DNA of 40,972 nt from Boseongicola sp. (GTDB lineage: Bacteria > Pseudomonadota > Alphaproteobacteria > Rhodobacterales > Rhodobacteraceae). Made by a program: the position numbers and the translations under genes. The number at the start of each line of letters is the position of its first letter. The stretch's first letter is position 1. The notes under the pieces were generated by a model, which was given only the letters and a program-made list of their open reading frames with translations, made no database searches and was not told the DNA's origin. The stretch is from contig JAPPCV010000044.1 of assembly GCA_028824715.1 (NCBI GenBank), positions 1 to 40,972 on the forward strand, given 5' to 3'. Shown piece by piece: positions 23,744 to 32,736 of this stretch.

Positions 23744-25270
23744 ATGAACATCGTTCTCGTGCTGGTTGATAGCCTGACCCGCAATTGCCTTCGCGCCTAC
23801 AACCCCCAAAGCCATTGCAGCACGCCGAACATTGACCGCTTTGCCGCGCGGGCCCAGGTCTTCAACAATCACTTCGTCGGAAGCCTCCCTTGCATGCCTG
23901 CACGGCGTGAGCTGATCGCTGGCCGAAAGGAGTTCATGTGGCGGCCCTGGGGGTCGCTCGAAGCATTCGACCCGCGCCTGCCGTCGGAAGTCAGAAAGGG
24001 CGGACATCACACGCACATCGTCACGGATCATTACCACTACTGGGAGGAGGAAGCGAACGGCTACATCCAGAGTTACGACACTACCGAGATGATCCGGGGC
24101 TATGAAGTTGATCACTGGCAGCCGATGGACCCGAACGAGGAAAAGCCGGACTGGGTGAGAAAGGTGGAGGAGTTCCGCGCTCCCGAGCATATCGGCCAGT
24201 ACTACGCCAACACGAAGAACTGGACGAAAGAGGAGGAGTTCTTTTCGGCCCAGACCTTTGGCGGCGCCTGTGACTGGCTTGAGCGGCATGCATCAAAAGG
24301 CCCTTTCTTTCTTCACGTGGAAACCTTTGATGTCCACGAACCCTTCCACGTCCCGGAGCCGTACGAAAGCATGTACGCCGAAGGCGCCAGCAAGAACGAG
24401 TTCAACATCTGGCCACCCTATCAGGTCTATGACGATCTGGACGCATTCATGGATCAGACGAGCGAGGCCGAGCTGAATTTCCTCAAGTCGCAGTTCATGG
24501 GCAAGGTCACCATGATGGACAAGTGGTTCGGAAGACTGCTCGACAAGCTGGATGACATGGCGCTGTGGGAAGACACAATGGTGATCTTCACCACGGACCA
24601 CGGCCACGACATGGGCGAGCGGCGCGCCTTCGGCAAGCAGCACCCGCACTTCGACAGCCATGCCAATATCCCCCTGATGATCTGGCACCCGTCCAACCCG
24701 GCCCCGCGCCGTGTCTCCGGCCTGACCCAAACGGTCGATCTGTTCGCGACGATCATCGAGGCGGCAGGGGTCGATGTGACGTCGGCCAACCGCCATTCGC
24801 GATCGCTTCTGCCAATGGTGACATCGGGCGCGCGATCACCACGCGCTGCCGTGCTCTATGGCACATTCGGACAGGGAGCTTGCGCCACCGACGGCACCTG
24901 GACGATCCTGAAGTCGCCCGAACCCGACAAGCCGCTCTATCTCTATTCCACCGCCATCTACCGGCCGTTGATCGTCGACAACCCGGTTGACGGCCGTCTT
25001 TCCAAGCCTCCGAACAAGCCCGTCGACCAAGGCTGTTTCGACCCGTCCGTCGAATTGCCCTTGTGGAAGATCCCGATAAAGGTCGACCCGCGTTCGAACG
25101 AGAGTTTCCTGTTCAACCGTTCCGAAGACCCGGACCAGGAAAGGAACCTCTGGGAGAGCGATCCCGAACAGCGCGCACGCATGTTGTCACTGGTTCGGGC
25201 GCTGCTGGATGAGGAAGGCTGCCCGCCGGAACAGCTGGCGCGCCTGGGGCTGGAATCCGTCGCGGCCTGA
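23744..25270 (+). CDS. Cys-type sulfatase (alkaline-phosphatase superfamily, family S1)
   Basis: A 508-aa sulfatase predicted to remove sulfate from an organic ester. The active-site motif CMPAR (Cys50, which becomes formylglycine) lies in VGSLPCMPARREL. Metal-binding positions are in VLVDSLTRN (Asp9) and FTTDHGHDMGE; HVETFDVHEPFHVPEPYE is another conserved segment. No signal peptide is seen, so it should act in the cytoplasm after uptake by the adjacent ABC transporter. The maturation enzyme is encoded convergently nine bases away. AAGGG lies before the ATG at 23744. The substrate is unknown; it does not look like a choline sulfatase, and the sugar-type genes nearby favour a sulfated carbohydrate or polyol. 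Confidence 0.92.
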   Translation: MNIVLVLVDSLTRNCLRAYNPQSHCSTPNIDRFAARAQVFNNHFVGSLPCMPARRELIAGRKEFMWRPWGSLEAFDPRLPSEVRKGGHHTHIVTDHYHYWEEEANGYIQSYDTTEMIRGYEVDHWQPMDPNEEKPDWVRKVEEFRAPEHIGQYYANTKNWTKEEEFFSAQTFGGACDWLERHASKGPFFLHVETFDVHEPFHVPEPYESMYAEGASKNEFNIWPPYQVYDDLDAFMDQTSEAELNFLKSQFMGKVTMMDKWFGRLLDKLDDMALWEDTMVIFTTDHGHDMGERRAFGKQHPHFDSHANIPLMIWHPSNPAPRRVSGLTQTVDLFATIIEAAGVDVTSANRHSRSLLPMVTSGARSPRAAVLYGTFGQGACATDGTWTILKSPEPDKPLYLYSTAIYRPLIVDNPVDGRLSKPPNKPVDQGCFDPSVELPLWKIPIKVDPRSNESFLFNRSEDPDQERNLWESDPEQRARMLSLVRALLDEEGCPPEQLARLGLESVAA

Positions 25271-25279
25271 GCGCTCACG

Positions 25280-26212
25280 CTACGGGCCCGAGGCGATGCG
25301 AAACCCGGTGTGCGTTGTCGTGCTGTCGGGCGAATTTCCCGTACGTGCGGCAATCCTGTAGCGATAGCAATAGCTCTTGTGACACAGGAACGAGCCGCCC
25401 TTGGCAAGCTTGAATCCCTTCGTCTGGGCGCGCCGTGCCTTGGCCGCCTTCTTCTGCGAGCGGATCACGAAGGGCTCGGCAGTCCACTCCCAGACGTTGC
25501 CGACAAGATTGTAGAGCCCATAGCCGTTGGGGCAGAAACTCTTTGCTGGCGCGGTCTCGGCGAAGCCGTCGGCACAGGTGTTCGTCTCGGGAAAGCTGCC
25601 CTGCCAGATATTGCAGGGAAAGTTGCCAGTGTCGTCCGGCTCCTCGTCGCCCCAGGGAAACCGGACATCTCCCAGTCCGCCCCGTGCCGCGTGCTCCCAC
25701 TCGGCCTCAGTCGGAAGGCGCCCGCCGATCCACATCGCATACGCCCGCGCATCGTTCCACGAGACATGGACCACCGGATGATCGGGCCTGTCTCGTGCAA
25801 GATCCCTGTCGGGACCGTGAATGTGCCGCCAGTCGGCGCCGTCCACGCGCCTCCACCACGTCACTTCGCGCACTGCTTGCGTGGGTCCGACACTCTTGGG
25901 CACCTGCGCCCAGAAAACGAACGACCAGCCAAATCGCTCCGCTTCGGTGACAAAGCCGGTCTCATCCACGAATGCCGCGAATTGCGCATTCGTCACAGCG
26001 GTTTCGCCAATGCGAAACGGCGCCACGCGCTTGGTACGCAGGGGACCTTCGGCGTCTTCCAAAATGACAGGATCGCGCGTTCCGACCAACGCCGCATCGC
26101 CTGGAATCTCGATGACCGGCGGCAGCGTTGCAGTGACAGCGGGCAGGATGCGGTCTGTCGCCGCAACTCCGGGTCGCGCGGACGGAGGACAGCATCCCGG
26201 CTTGGCTGGCAT
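25280..26212 (-). CDS. Formylglycine-generating enzyme (SUMF1/FGE family)
   Basis: Oxidises the active-site Cys of type I sulfatases to formylglycine using O2 and copper. The 310-aa protein has GRLPTEAEWEHAARGG (about 164-179), NLVGNVWEW, and the diagnostic C-terminal CHKSYCYRYRIAAR with both copper-binding cysteines (Cys277, Cys282) followed by SPDSTTTHTGFR. This distinguishes a true FGE from EgtB- or PvdO-like relatives. It is the last gene of the six-gene minus-strand operon and converges with its client sulfatase. The ATG at 26212 follows the SorC stop by four bases; an in-frame ATG at 26224 is an alternative. The N-terminal Cys-Cys-Pro-Pro is typical of bacterial FGEs. Confidence 0.93.
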   Translation of the reverse strand: MPAKPGCCPPSARPGVAATDRILPAVTATLPPVIEIPGDAALVGTRDPVILEDAEGPLRTKRVAPFRIGETAVTNAQFAAFVDETGFVTEAERFGWSFVFWAQVPKSVGPTQAVREVTWWRRVDGADWRHIHGPDRDLARDRPDHPVVHVSWNDARAYAMWIGGRLPTEAEWEHAARGGLGDVRFPWGDEEPDDTGNFPCNIWQGSFPETNTCADGFAETAPAKSFCPNGYGLYNLVGNVWEWTAEPFVIRSQKKAAKARRAQTKGFKLAKGGSFLCHKSYCYRYRIAARTGNSPDSTTTHTGFRIASGP

Positions 26213-26216
26213 CGTC

Positions 26217-27197
26217 TCAGGCATCCAGCAAGGCACGTGCCAGGGCGTGATCGACGCAGAGATGTGTCACCAGGCCGGCATTCAATGCTGCGCACGTCGC
26301 ATCGCTGCGGTCGAGGCCGCATACCACCAGAAGCCGCTTCCGCGCCGACCTCAGGTCGTCGAGCGTGGCGGCAATCAGCCTGTCGTGCGGGGGCATTGCG
26401 ATCTCCCGACCGTCAGCCGCAATGTATCGACAACAAATGATGCCAACCGCGCCAGCCGCCCTGGCGGCCTGCAATTCGTCGGCGGTTGCGATCCCCGCCG
26501 CCGCCAGGTGAGTGTCCGGGGCAACATTGCCGATCGATGACACGGTCAGATCCAATGCCTGGAGACGCCTGAGCTGCGCCTTGATGGTGGGCTCGCCCCG
26601 AAACGTCTCGGCAAGCGCTGCCGTCGAGATCAGCCCTGGTGCGTGCAACGTGTAGCAGGCGGCCGCCTCCAGCCTCCCGGAAATCTGGATCGCGCAATTC
26701 TCCGAGGCTGGAACCCGCTCCGAGATCATCGAGCCGATAAGCTGGCAGACTTCCACGCCGGCGACCGGACTGCGCGGCATCGCGTTGGCAACCGCCATGA
26801 TCGTCTCGCCCCAAGCCACGCCGATGGCATCGCCCGTTTCGACCACGTCGAGGATTGCGGCAGCCGCCACGCGCGCAAGCTGTCCGAAACTGTCGTCGCG
26901 CGACGCGCTTTCGTCAATCGCGGACGTCTGCGAGACATAGACGTCCTCGACACCAAACTTCTCCCGCAGGCCCCGCGCAAGGCTGGACCCTGCCAGGACC
27001 TTGCCATCCACGCGAATGTCGACGATCCCGAGTTCCCGGCTTTCGCGCAGCATGTTCACGATGGTCGCGCGGCTCACCTTCATCCGCTTGGCGATTTCGC
27101 CCTGCGTCATTCCTTCGCCGTAGTACAACAGTGCCACGTTCGAAAGTTGCGCTTCCTTGTCGCCGGTCGCGCGCGCGGGGGATCCGGATTTGCCCAT
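26217..27197 (-). CDS. SorC/DeoR-type sugar-responsive transcriptional regulator
   Basis: A 326-aa regulator with an N-terminal helix-turn-helix (LSNVALLYYGEGMTQGEIAK then MKVSRATIVNMLRES) and a C-terminal sugar-phosphate-binding SorC domain (GVAWGETIMAVANAM, VCQLIGSM, SSIGNVAPD, GAVGIICCRYIAADG). Such regulators sense phosphorylated sugars. It is embedded in the operon and probably controls this locus, including the divergent transporter/sulfatase and transketolase promoters. The ATG at 27197 is chosen; a GTG at 27209 overlapping the aldolase stop is also possible. Confidence 0.88.
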   Translation of the reverse strand: MGKSGSPARATGDKEAQLSNVALLYYGEGMTQGEIAKRMKVSRATIVNMLRESRELGIVDIRVDGKVLAGSSLARGLREKFGVEDVYVSQTSAIDESASRDDSFGQLARVAAAAILDVVETGDAIGVAWGETIMAVANAMPRSPVAGVEVCQLIGSMISERVPASENCAIQISGRLEAAACYTLHAPGLISTAALAETFRGEPTIKAQLRRLQALDLTVSSIGNVAPDTHLAAAGIATADELQAARAAGAVGIICCRYIAADGREIAMPPHDRLIAATLDDLRSARKRLLVVCGLDRSDATCAALNAGLVTHLCVDHALARALLDA

Positions 27198-27201
27198 GCT
27201 G

Positions 27202-27867
27202 TCAGGCACCTACCTTCTTATGCCCCATCTGACCATAGTTCTGCCGGAACCAGGCATGGCATCGGTCGATTTCTTCCTGGCTAAGTTCCTCGACCGGTCC
27301 ACGGAGCATTGCCAGATGCGTCGTCATTGCCGCTTCCTCGATGTACATCGCGACCGAGGTCGCCTCGGTCGCCGAAATTCCCATCGTGAAGACCCCATGC
27401 GCTTTCACCAGCGCGGCCATCCCGCCATCGGCCGCTTCCAGAATCGCCTCGCCCGTGTCCACCTCTCCCGGCGTCGCATAGCGCGAACACGGCACGTCAC
27501 GGCCAAGGATATGGGTGATCGGCGTGAGCACGGCCGGAATCCGCTCGCCCCGCGCGGCAAAGCTCGCGGCATATGGCGAATGTGTATGACAGACGCCGCC
27601 CACATCCGGGCGGTGCCTGTAAAGATAGAGGTGGATGCCCGTGTCCACCGAGGGCTTCATCTTGCCTTCGATCACGTTGCCATCGAGGTCGACGACAACC
27701 ATCGCATCCGGTGTCAGCCTGGAGAATTTCACGCCTGACGGCTTGATCACCACGAGCCCGCTGTCCGGGTCGCGCCCAGAGACATTGCCTCCGGATCCCA
27801 CGACCAGCCCGTTCCTGGGCAGCTCGTGGTTCTGTTCGCAAACCTCTTTCTTCAGCGCCGTCAGCAT
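27202..27867 (-). CDS. Class II aldolase / L-ribulose-5-phosphate 4-epimerase-like (AraD/FucA family)
   Basis: A 221-aa zinc enzyme with GLVVGSGGNVSGRD (phosphate/substrate loop, about 20-33), IKPSGV, and zinc ligands in HTHSPYA (His94, His96) and KAHGVF (His157). Members either epimerise L-ribulose-5-P or cleave ketose or aldonate phosphates in a retro-aldol reaction. With an FGGY kinase and a dehydrogenase directly upstream, cleavage or epimerisation of a ketose phosphate is expected. The ATG at 27867 shares one base with the dehydrogenase stop (TGATG). Confidence 0.88.
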   Translation of the reverse strand: MLTALKKEVCEQNHELPRNGLVVGSGGNVSGRDPDSGLVVIKPSGVKFSRLTPDAMVVVDLDGNVIEGKMKPSVDTGIHLYLYRHRPDVGGVCHTHSPYAASFAARGERIPAVLTPITHILGRDVPCSRYATPGEVDTGEAILEAADGGMAALVKAHGVFTMGISATEATSVAMYIEEAAMTTHLAMLRGPVEELSQEEIDRCHAWFRQNYGQMGHKKVGA

Positions 27868-28928
27868 CACGCCCCCTTCGAGAATTCCGCCGGGACCCCG
27901 CCGGGGTAGATCACGATCTTGAGCGACTCTTCCGCCTCTGCCAGAATCCGGAACGCCTCGGCAGAGTCCCTTATGTCATACCGGTGCGAAATCGCCTGTG
28001 CCGCCATGATCCGCCCGGCTTCCAGCAGGCGGATATAGCTGTAGGTGTCGGTATGGTCACAGGAATAGCGCGACGTGACGGTGACCTGATCAAAATAGGC
28101 GCGATTTCCGTCACGGACCCAGGCGGTCTCCGGTGGCAGCGGCGCGCCCAGGTGAAGACAGCCGCCCACCTCGACCAGTGACAGCGCCTGTTCCCACGCG
28201 GAGGGAAACGGTGCGATCGCGATCACCGTGTCGGCCAAACGCCCGCCGTTGAATGTCCGCATCATCTCGGCTGCGTCCTCGGTCTTGGGATTGATGGTGT
28301 GCGTCGCGCCGAACTCGCGTGCCCGCGCCAGCCGCCAGTCCGAGAAGTCCAGTGCCACGACCTTGCCCGCCCCGAACAAGGGCGCCAGGTGGACAAAGCC
28401 CTGCCCCATGAAACCGGCACCCACGACCGCCACCGTGTCGCCCGGCTGGATGTGACAGACCTTCAGGCCGGACAGCACGCAGGACCAGGGCTCTATGGTC
28501 ACCGCAGCTTCGGTCGAAATGCTGTCAGGCAGCACGTGTGCATCCATGGCCAGATGCTGCGCCGTGACGCGGTAGAACTCGCAGACCCCGCCAGGATCGA
28601 GCTCCGTCTGGCGGTAGAACGGATCGCGCGTGGGATGCCCGCGGCGCGACAGGTGGGAGTTGGTGCGACCCACGTGGTGATTTACGAAAACCCGGTCGCC
28701 GATCCTGAACTCTGTAACACCCGCACCCAAAGCGACCACCTCGCCCACGGGTTCATGCCCAAGCACCTTCGGCTCCGACTTGTACCAGGCCATCGTCTCA
28801 CCGCCGCAAAGGCCGCAGGCCAGCGTCTTGAGAAGCATCTCGCCCGGCCCGATCGCAGGCACCGGACGCTCTTCGATGCGAATGTCGTCCAGAGCGTGAT
28901 AGACTGCGGCTGTCATCACGCCCGTCAT
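27867..28928 (-). CDS. Zinc-type medium-chain dehydrogenase, structural-zinc cysteines absent
   Basis: A 353-aa MDR-superfamily alcohol/polyol dehydrogenase. Catalytic-zinc positions are in ACGLCGGE (Cys38) and LGHEPVGE (His58-Glu59); the NAD(P) fold begins VAVVGAGFMGQG (about 167-178). The lobe that normally carries four structural cysteines reads NHHVGRTNSHLSRRGHPTRD, with none, as in a subset of sorbitol- or threonine-dehydrogenase-like enzymes. It probably oxidises a polyol or sugar hydroxyl to a ketose before phosphorylation. Start and stop both overlap the neighbours (ATGA with the kinase, TGATG with the aldolase). Confidence 0.87.
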   Translation of the reverse strand: MTGVMTAAVYHALDDIRIEERPVPAIGPGEMLLKTLACGLCGGETMAWYKSEPKVLGHEPVGEVVALGAGVTEFRIGDRVFVNHHVGRTNSHLSRRGHPTRDPFYRQTELDPGGVCEFYRVTAQHLAMDAHVLPDSISTEAAVTIEPWSCVLSGLKVCHIQPGDTVAVVGAGFMGQGFVHLAPLFGAGKVVALDFSDWRLARAREFGATHTINPKTEDAAEMMRTFNGGRLADTVIAIAPFPSAWEQALSLVEVGGCLHLGAPLPPETAWVRDGNRAYFDQVTVTSRYSCDHTDTYSYIRLLEAGRIMAAQAISHRYDIRDSAEAFRILAEAEESLKIVIYPGGVPAEFSKGA

Positions 28929-30442
28929 CCGCCAGGCCCCTCCAGCGAACCGAGCCTTGCACGCACCGCACGCGAGGAATCGGACAAGACCTGATAGCGC
29001 GCAAAGGCGCGGTCATAGAGCGGGCCGTTCGCCGGCTCGGGCCGGTACGTCACGTGATCCTCGGCCCGCTTGGCCAGCATCACCGGATCGCCTAGGCCTG
29101 CCGCGCTTGCTCCCATGCAGGCCGCTCCCCAGAGACCTTGGTCAGAGGCGCTGCTGACAATCACGACCTGCTGCACGATATCGGCAATGATCTGGCACCA
29201 GGTCGCATTCCTCGATCCGCCTCCGGAAAGCTGCACCGGCTCGGTCGGCAAGCCGCCCTGCGACGCAAAGCAATGACGCAGGCTGAAGGCGGCTCCCTCC
29301 ATCACCGCCCGTCCCATTTCGGCCTTCGACGTGGCCGCCGACAGCCCGTAAAATCCCGCTCGAATGTCCGAGGCGACAAAGGGCGCTCGCTCGCCGCTGA
29401 GATAAGGCAGGAAGGTCACGCCGTTCGCCCCGGGCGGCACGTCCGCTACAAGCGCATTCAGCTTCTCAGCGATCTCGCCCGCACCTTGACCGCCCAACGT
29501 CCGGGGATGCAGCCGGGTGAACCAGTCAAGCGCGGATGCCCCGCTCGTCGGCGCCAGAACCTTGATCGCGATCTCCGCGGTCGGGTGCAGCACGGCTGCG
29601 CCAATGGGCTCGTCTTCCGGATCCAGGCCGTCGGAGAGAATGTTCACCACCGCAGTCGTGCCCATGATCATCATCGTCTGCCCGGGCCGATCCATGCACA
29701 TGCCGACGATCATTGCCGAAAGATCAAGCGTCCCAACCGAAACCGGAACCCCCTCAGGCAATCCGGTCGCCCTCGCCGCGTCGGCCGTCAGCCCGCCAAG
29801 CCGTGTGCCGGCGCTCCGCGGCGGGTCCAGCTTGTCCGCCAAGTCACGACAGTCCAAAGCCTTGAACTGGGTCTCTCCATAAGACCGTGTGGCAAAGTCC
29901 AAAAAGGGAATCGAGGCGTTTGACCAATCGGTAGCCCATTCTCCCGTCAGGCTGTGCCCGACCCAGTCGGCACAGGTCATCACGCGCGCCACGCGCCCGG
30001 CAGCATCGCCATCGCTTGCCCGCAACCAGCGCCAAAGCATCCCGGACGTCCCGGCCCAAAGCGCCGTGCGACACCCTCTCCCAATGGCGGCAGTGGCGCC
30101 GCAGTCTGCCAGTGCGCCGAGATCCGCGGCTGCCCGCGTATCGTTCCAGAGCATTGCGGGTGCCACGGGCTCTCCTTCGGCATCGACCGCCCAGAAACCA
30201 TCGCCCTGCGCGGCAATCCCAAGCGACACCACGTTGGCCACGTCTATCTCTCCGCCTAGCCCTGCCAGAGCGCGCATCACGCAGGCGCGTACGCTCGCCA
30301 TGTCCTGCTCGCTCTCGCCACCGGAACCCTGATTCACCTCGCTCGGGACCGCGGCTTCCGCAATACAGACACCTTCAGGCGAATAGGCCGAAGCCTTGAC
30401 CGTCGTCGTCCCGACATCCAGGCCGATCCAAAGCGCGCTCAT
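28925..30442 (-). CDS. FGGY-family sugar/polyol kinase
   Basis: A 505-aa kinase with the N-terminal phosphate-binding motif GLDVGTTTVKAS (residues 7-18), MLWNDTRAA, GTLDLSAMIVGMC, GTTAVVN, LPYLSGERAPF and the second FGGY signature region with QLSGGGSRN. This is the xylulokinase/lyxokinase/erythritol-kinase group; the exact sugar cannot be assigned. The ATG at 30442 overlaps the molybdoenzyme stop by four bases (ATGA), and its stop overlaps the dehydrogenase start, so it is made in step with both. It likely phosphorylates the ketose or polyol that is later cleaved by the class II aldolase or the split transketolase. Confidence 0.9.
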   Translation of the reverse strand: MSALWIGLDVGTTTVKASAYSPEGVCIAEAAVPSEVNQGSGGESEQDMASVRACVMRALAGLGGEIDVANVVSLGIAAQGDGFWAVDAEGEPVAPAMLWNDTRAAADLGALADCGATAAIGRGCRTALWAGTSGMLWRWLRASDGDAAGRVARVMTCADWVGHSLTGEWATDWSNASIPFLDFATRSYGETQFKALDCRDLADKLDPPRSAGTRLGGLTADAARATGLPEGVPVSVGTLDLSAMIVGMCMDRPGQTMMIMGTTAVVNILSDGLDPEDEPIGAAVLHPTAEIAIKVLAPTSGASALDWFTRLHPRTLGGQGAGEIAEKLNALVADVPPGANGVTFLPYLSGERAPFVASDIRAGFYGLSAATSKAEMGRAVMEGAAFSLRHCFASQGGLPTEPVQLSGGGSRNATWCQIIADIVQQVVIVSSASDQGLWGAACMGASAAGLGDPVMLAKRAEDHVTYRPEPANGPLYDRAFARYQVLSDSSRAVRARLGSLEGPGG

Positions 30443-32712
30443 CCCGGTCCCTCCAGGATTCGGGGCGGTCGATCGATCGAAAGCGCGGGCAGCGGCTCGT
30501 CCCAAGCCTCAACGCACACCAGCGCCGTGTGCGCAATGTTGCCCTGGCTGAGCTCCGAACACCCCTTGTCGATGGTCAGGACATTCGGATTGCCATGCAC
30601 CTCCAACCACTCGCCGCCGACGATCTGCGGGTCGAACCAGGCCCCCGTTGCGAGCGCGATGCAGTCGGGCCGAATGTTCTCGCTCAGCCGCAAGCCGGCC
30701 AGGCAAGCCCCGCGCACGTTGGACAGGCGCACGACGTCGCCCTCGGCGAGACCGCGCGCGGACGCCGTCGCCGGATGCATGAGCGCCGGTTCCCGCCCCC
30801 CGATCTTGTCGTTCAGTGCCTCGCTCCCCAGATCGTTCTGCGCATGCAGCCTGGTGTCCGGCTGGCCAGAGATCAGATGCAACGCGCCGTCAGGCGCATC
30901 CAAAAGGGATTCGACCGGTGGCAGCCATGTTGGATGGCCCGGACAGTCGTCCAGCCCGAACCCGGAGATCGTTTCGTTGTAAAGCGTGATCCGTCCGCTT
31001 TCCGTCGCCAAAGGCGCGCGCTCCGGATCATCTACGAAATCACGCATCAGGCGACGATGCTCTTCGGCGTCGGGCACGGCAAACACGCCCTCGTCTCGAA
31101 AACGATCAAAGTCCGGCAATCCGAAACCATGCCTCGCGGCAACTTCGGTGGCGCACGCCCACAACTGACGCAGCCAGTCGTCAACCTCCCGCCCCTCCGT
31201 GAACTGGTCTTCGAAGCCCAGCTGACGCGCGATTCGACGAAATATCTCGTAGTCGTGCTGCGCTTCCCCGATTGGTGACAGGATCTGGGACATGTAGATG
31301 AGGCGCGGATCTCGGCGGTTCATCATTATGTCGTCGCGTTCCAGCGGCGTCGTCGCGGGCAGAACGATGTCGGCCCGACGTGCTGACGCGGTCCAGGCGT
31401 GCTCGTGCACGACGATGGTGTCGGGGCGAGTCCAGGCCGAATCCAGGCGGCGCAGGTCCTGGTGGTGATGAAACGGGTTGCCGCCAACCCAATAGACCAG
31501 CCGGATATCCGGATAGGTTCGGGTCTCGCCGTCATAGTGGTAGTCCGTTCGCGCATGCGCCAGCATGTCGGCAAGTCGGGCAACGGGGATGAAGTCCCCA
31601 ACCGGATTCCGCCCCTGGGGCAAGGAGGGCCAAGGGACAAGCCGCGTGGGTCGTCCCACCGGTGACGTCGATCCGTAACCAAAGGAGAATCCCGTGCCCG
31701 GCTGGCCAATCTGGCCCAGGACCGACGCCAGCGCGAGGGCCGCCCAGATCGGCTGCTCTCCATGATCCGCCCGCTGGAGTCCCCATGCGACCGCGATCAT
31801 GCTGCGCTTGCCAGCCAGTTCATGGGCCAGGGTCCGGATCCTGTCGGCGGAGACATCGCATGTCGGAGCAGCCCAGTCGGCCGACTTCGCCACCGCATCG
31901 GTCTCGCCGGTCAGATACGCTCGAAACTGCGGCCAGCCACTCGTGCACCGCTTGAGAAATGCGCGATTCTCCCGTCCGGAGACGACGATTTCATGGGTCA
32001 GCGCCAGCATCAGCGCCGTGTCGGTTCCAGGCCGGACCGACACCCATTCGGCACTCGAGAAATCGCTCCTCTGCGGCGAGACCGAGACCAGTCGCGTTCC
32101 ACCTGCCGACAACCGGCCAAGCCAGTCCGGGATCTCGTGATAGCTCGCTCCCGACGCCGTGATCTGCGCCGTGCGGCCGGATATCCCGCCGAAGGCAAGC
32201 AAGAGTTCGCAATGCTCCGCAACTTCCTCGATGCTTGTCACGTTGTCCTGGAGCTGCCTCTGGCTCATTCCCAGTATGTATGGGAACAGGACTTCCGCAG
32301 CCGCGTGCGAATAGGTGTCTCGCGATCCCACGAATCCCCCGAAGCAATTGAGAAACCGGCGAAGCTGGCCTTGTGCATGGTGAAAGCGACCCGCGCTCGA
32401 CCACCCATAGGAGCCGGCGAAGATCGCGCCGTTCCCATGCGCGGTCCGCACCCGTGCCAGCTCTTCCGCAACACGCCGCACCGCCTCATCCCAGGTCACG
32501 CGGACGAAGTCGTCCGATGACCGTGCCGCGCCCCGGTCGCCTTCGAGCCAGCCTTTCCGGATGACAGGCGAGAGAACTCGGCTCCTTTTGTTCGTCGTCG
32601 CCGAGAGCCACCCGCGCCCGATGCGCGACGGGGCCGGATCGTCGGCGAGCGGTTGAAGGCCCGTGCTTTCGTCAAATGCGTAGGCGCCCCAATGGGCGGC
32701 GGTATAGCGCAT
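30439..32712 (-). CDS. Cytoplasmic molybdopterin oxidoreductase, BisC/DMSO-reductase family
   Basis: A 757-aa bis-MGD enzyme of the DMSO/TMAO/biotin-sulfoxide reductase group. The segment AGSYGWSSAGRFHHAQGQ (about 99-116) contains the serine that ligates molybdenum in this group (Ser105 or Ser106). Further matches are WVGGNPFHHHQDL, VVHEHAWTASARRADIVLPA, SGQPDTRLHAQND and a C-terminal molydop-binding domain. There is no Tat signal and no iron-sulfur cysteine motif, so it is cytoplasmic like BisC. The ATG at 32712 with GGGAGG upstream is chosen; the frame is open far upstream but runs antisense to transketolase. It is the first gene of the sugar operon and overlaps the kinase start. Known substrates of this group are S- and N-oxides; the role here is unknown. 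Confidence 0.9.
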   Translation of the reverse strand: MRYTAAHWGAYAFDESTGLQPLADDPAPSRIGRGWLSATTNKRSRVLSPVIRKGWLEGDRGAARSSDDFVRVTWDEAVRRVAEELARVRTAHGNGAIFAGSYGWSSAGRFHHAQGQLRRFLNCFGGFVGSRDTYSHAAAEVLFPYILGMSQRQLQDNVTSIEEVAEHCELLLAFGGISGRTAQITASGASYHEIPDWLGRLSAGGTRLVSVSPQRSDFSSAEWVSVRPGTDTALMLALTHEIVVSGRENRAFLKRCTSGWPQFRAYLTGETDAVAKSADWAAPTCDVSADRIRTLAHELAGKRSMIAVAWGLQRADHGEQPIWAALALASVLGQIGQPGTGFSFGYGSTSPVGRPTRLVPWPSLPQGRNPVGDFIPVARLADMLAHARTDYHYDGETRTYPDIRLVYWVGGNPFHHHQDLRRLDSAWTRPDTIVVHEHAWTASARRADIVLPATTPLERDDIMMNRRDPRLIYMSQILSPIGEAQHDYEIFRRIARQLGFEDQFTEGREVDDWLRQLWACATEVAARHGFGLPDFDRFRDEGVFAVPDAEEHRRLMRDFVDDPERAPLATESGRITLYNETISGFGLDDCPGHPTWLPPVESLLDAPDGALHLISGQPDTRLHAQNDLGSEALNDKIGGREPALMHPATASARGLAEGDVVRLSNVRGACLAGLRLSENIRPDCIALATGAWFDPQIVGGEWLEVHGNPNVLTIDKGCSELSQGNIAHTALVCVEAWDEPLPALSIDRPPRILEGPG

Positions 32713-32736
32713 TGCGCCTCCCCTTTGCGCCAAGGC

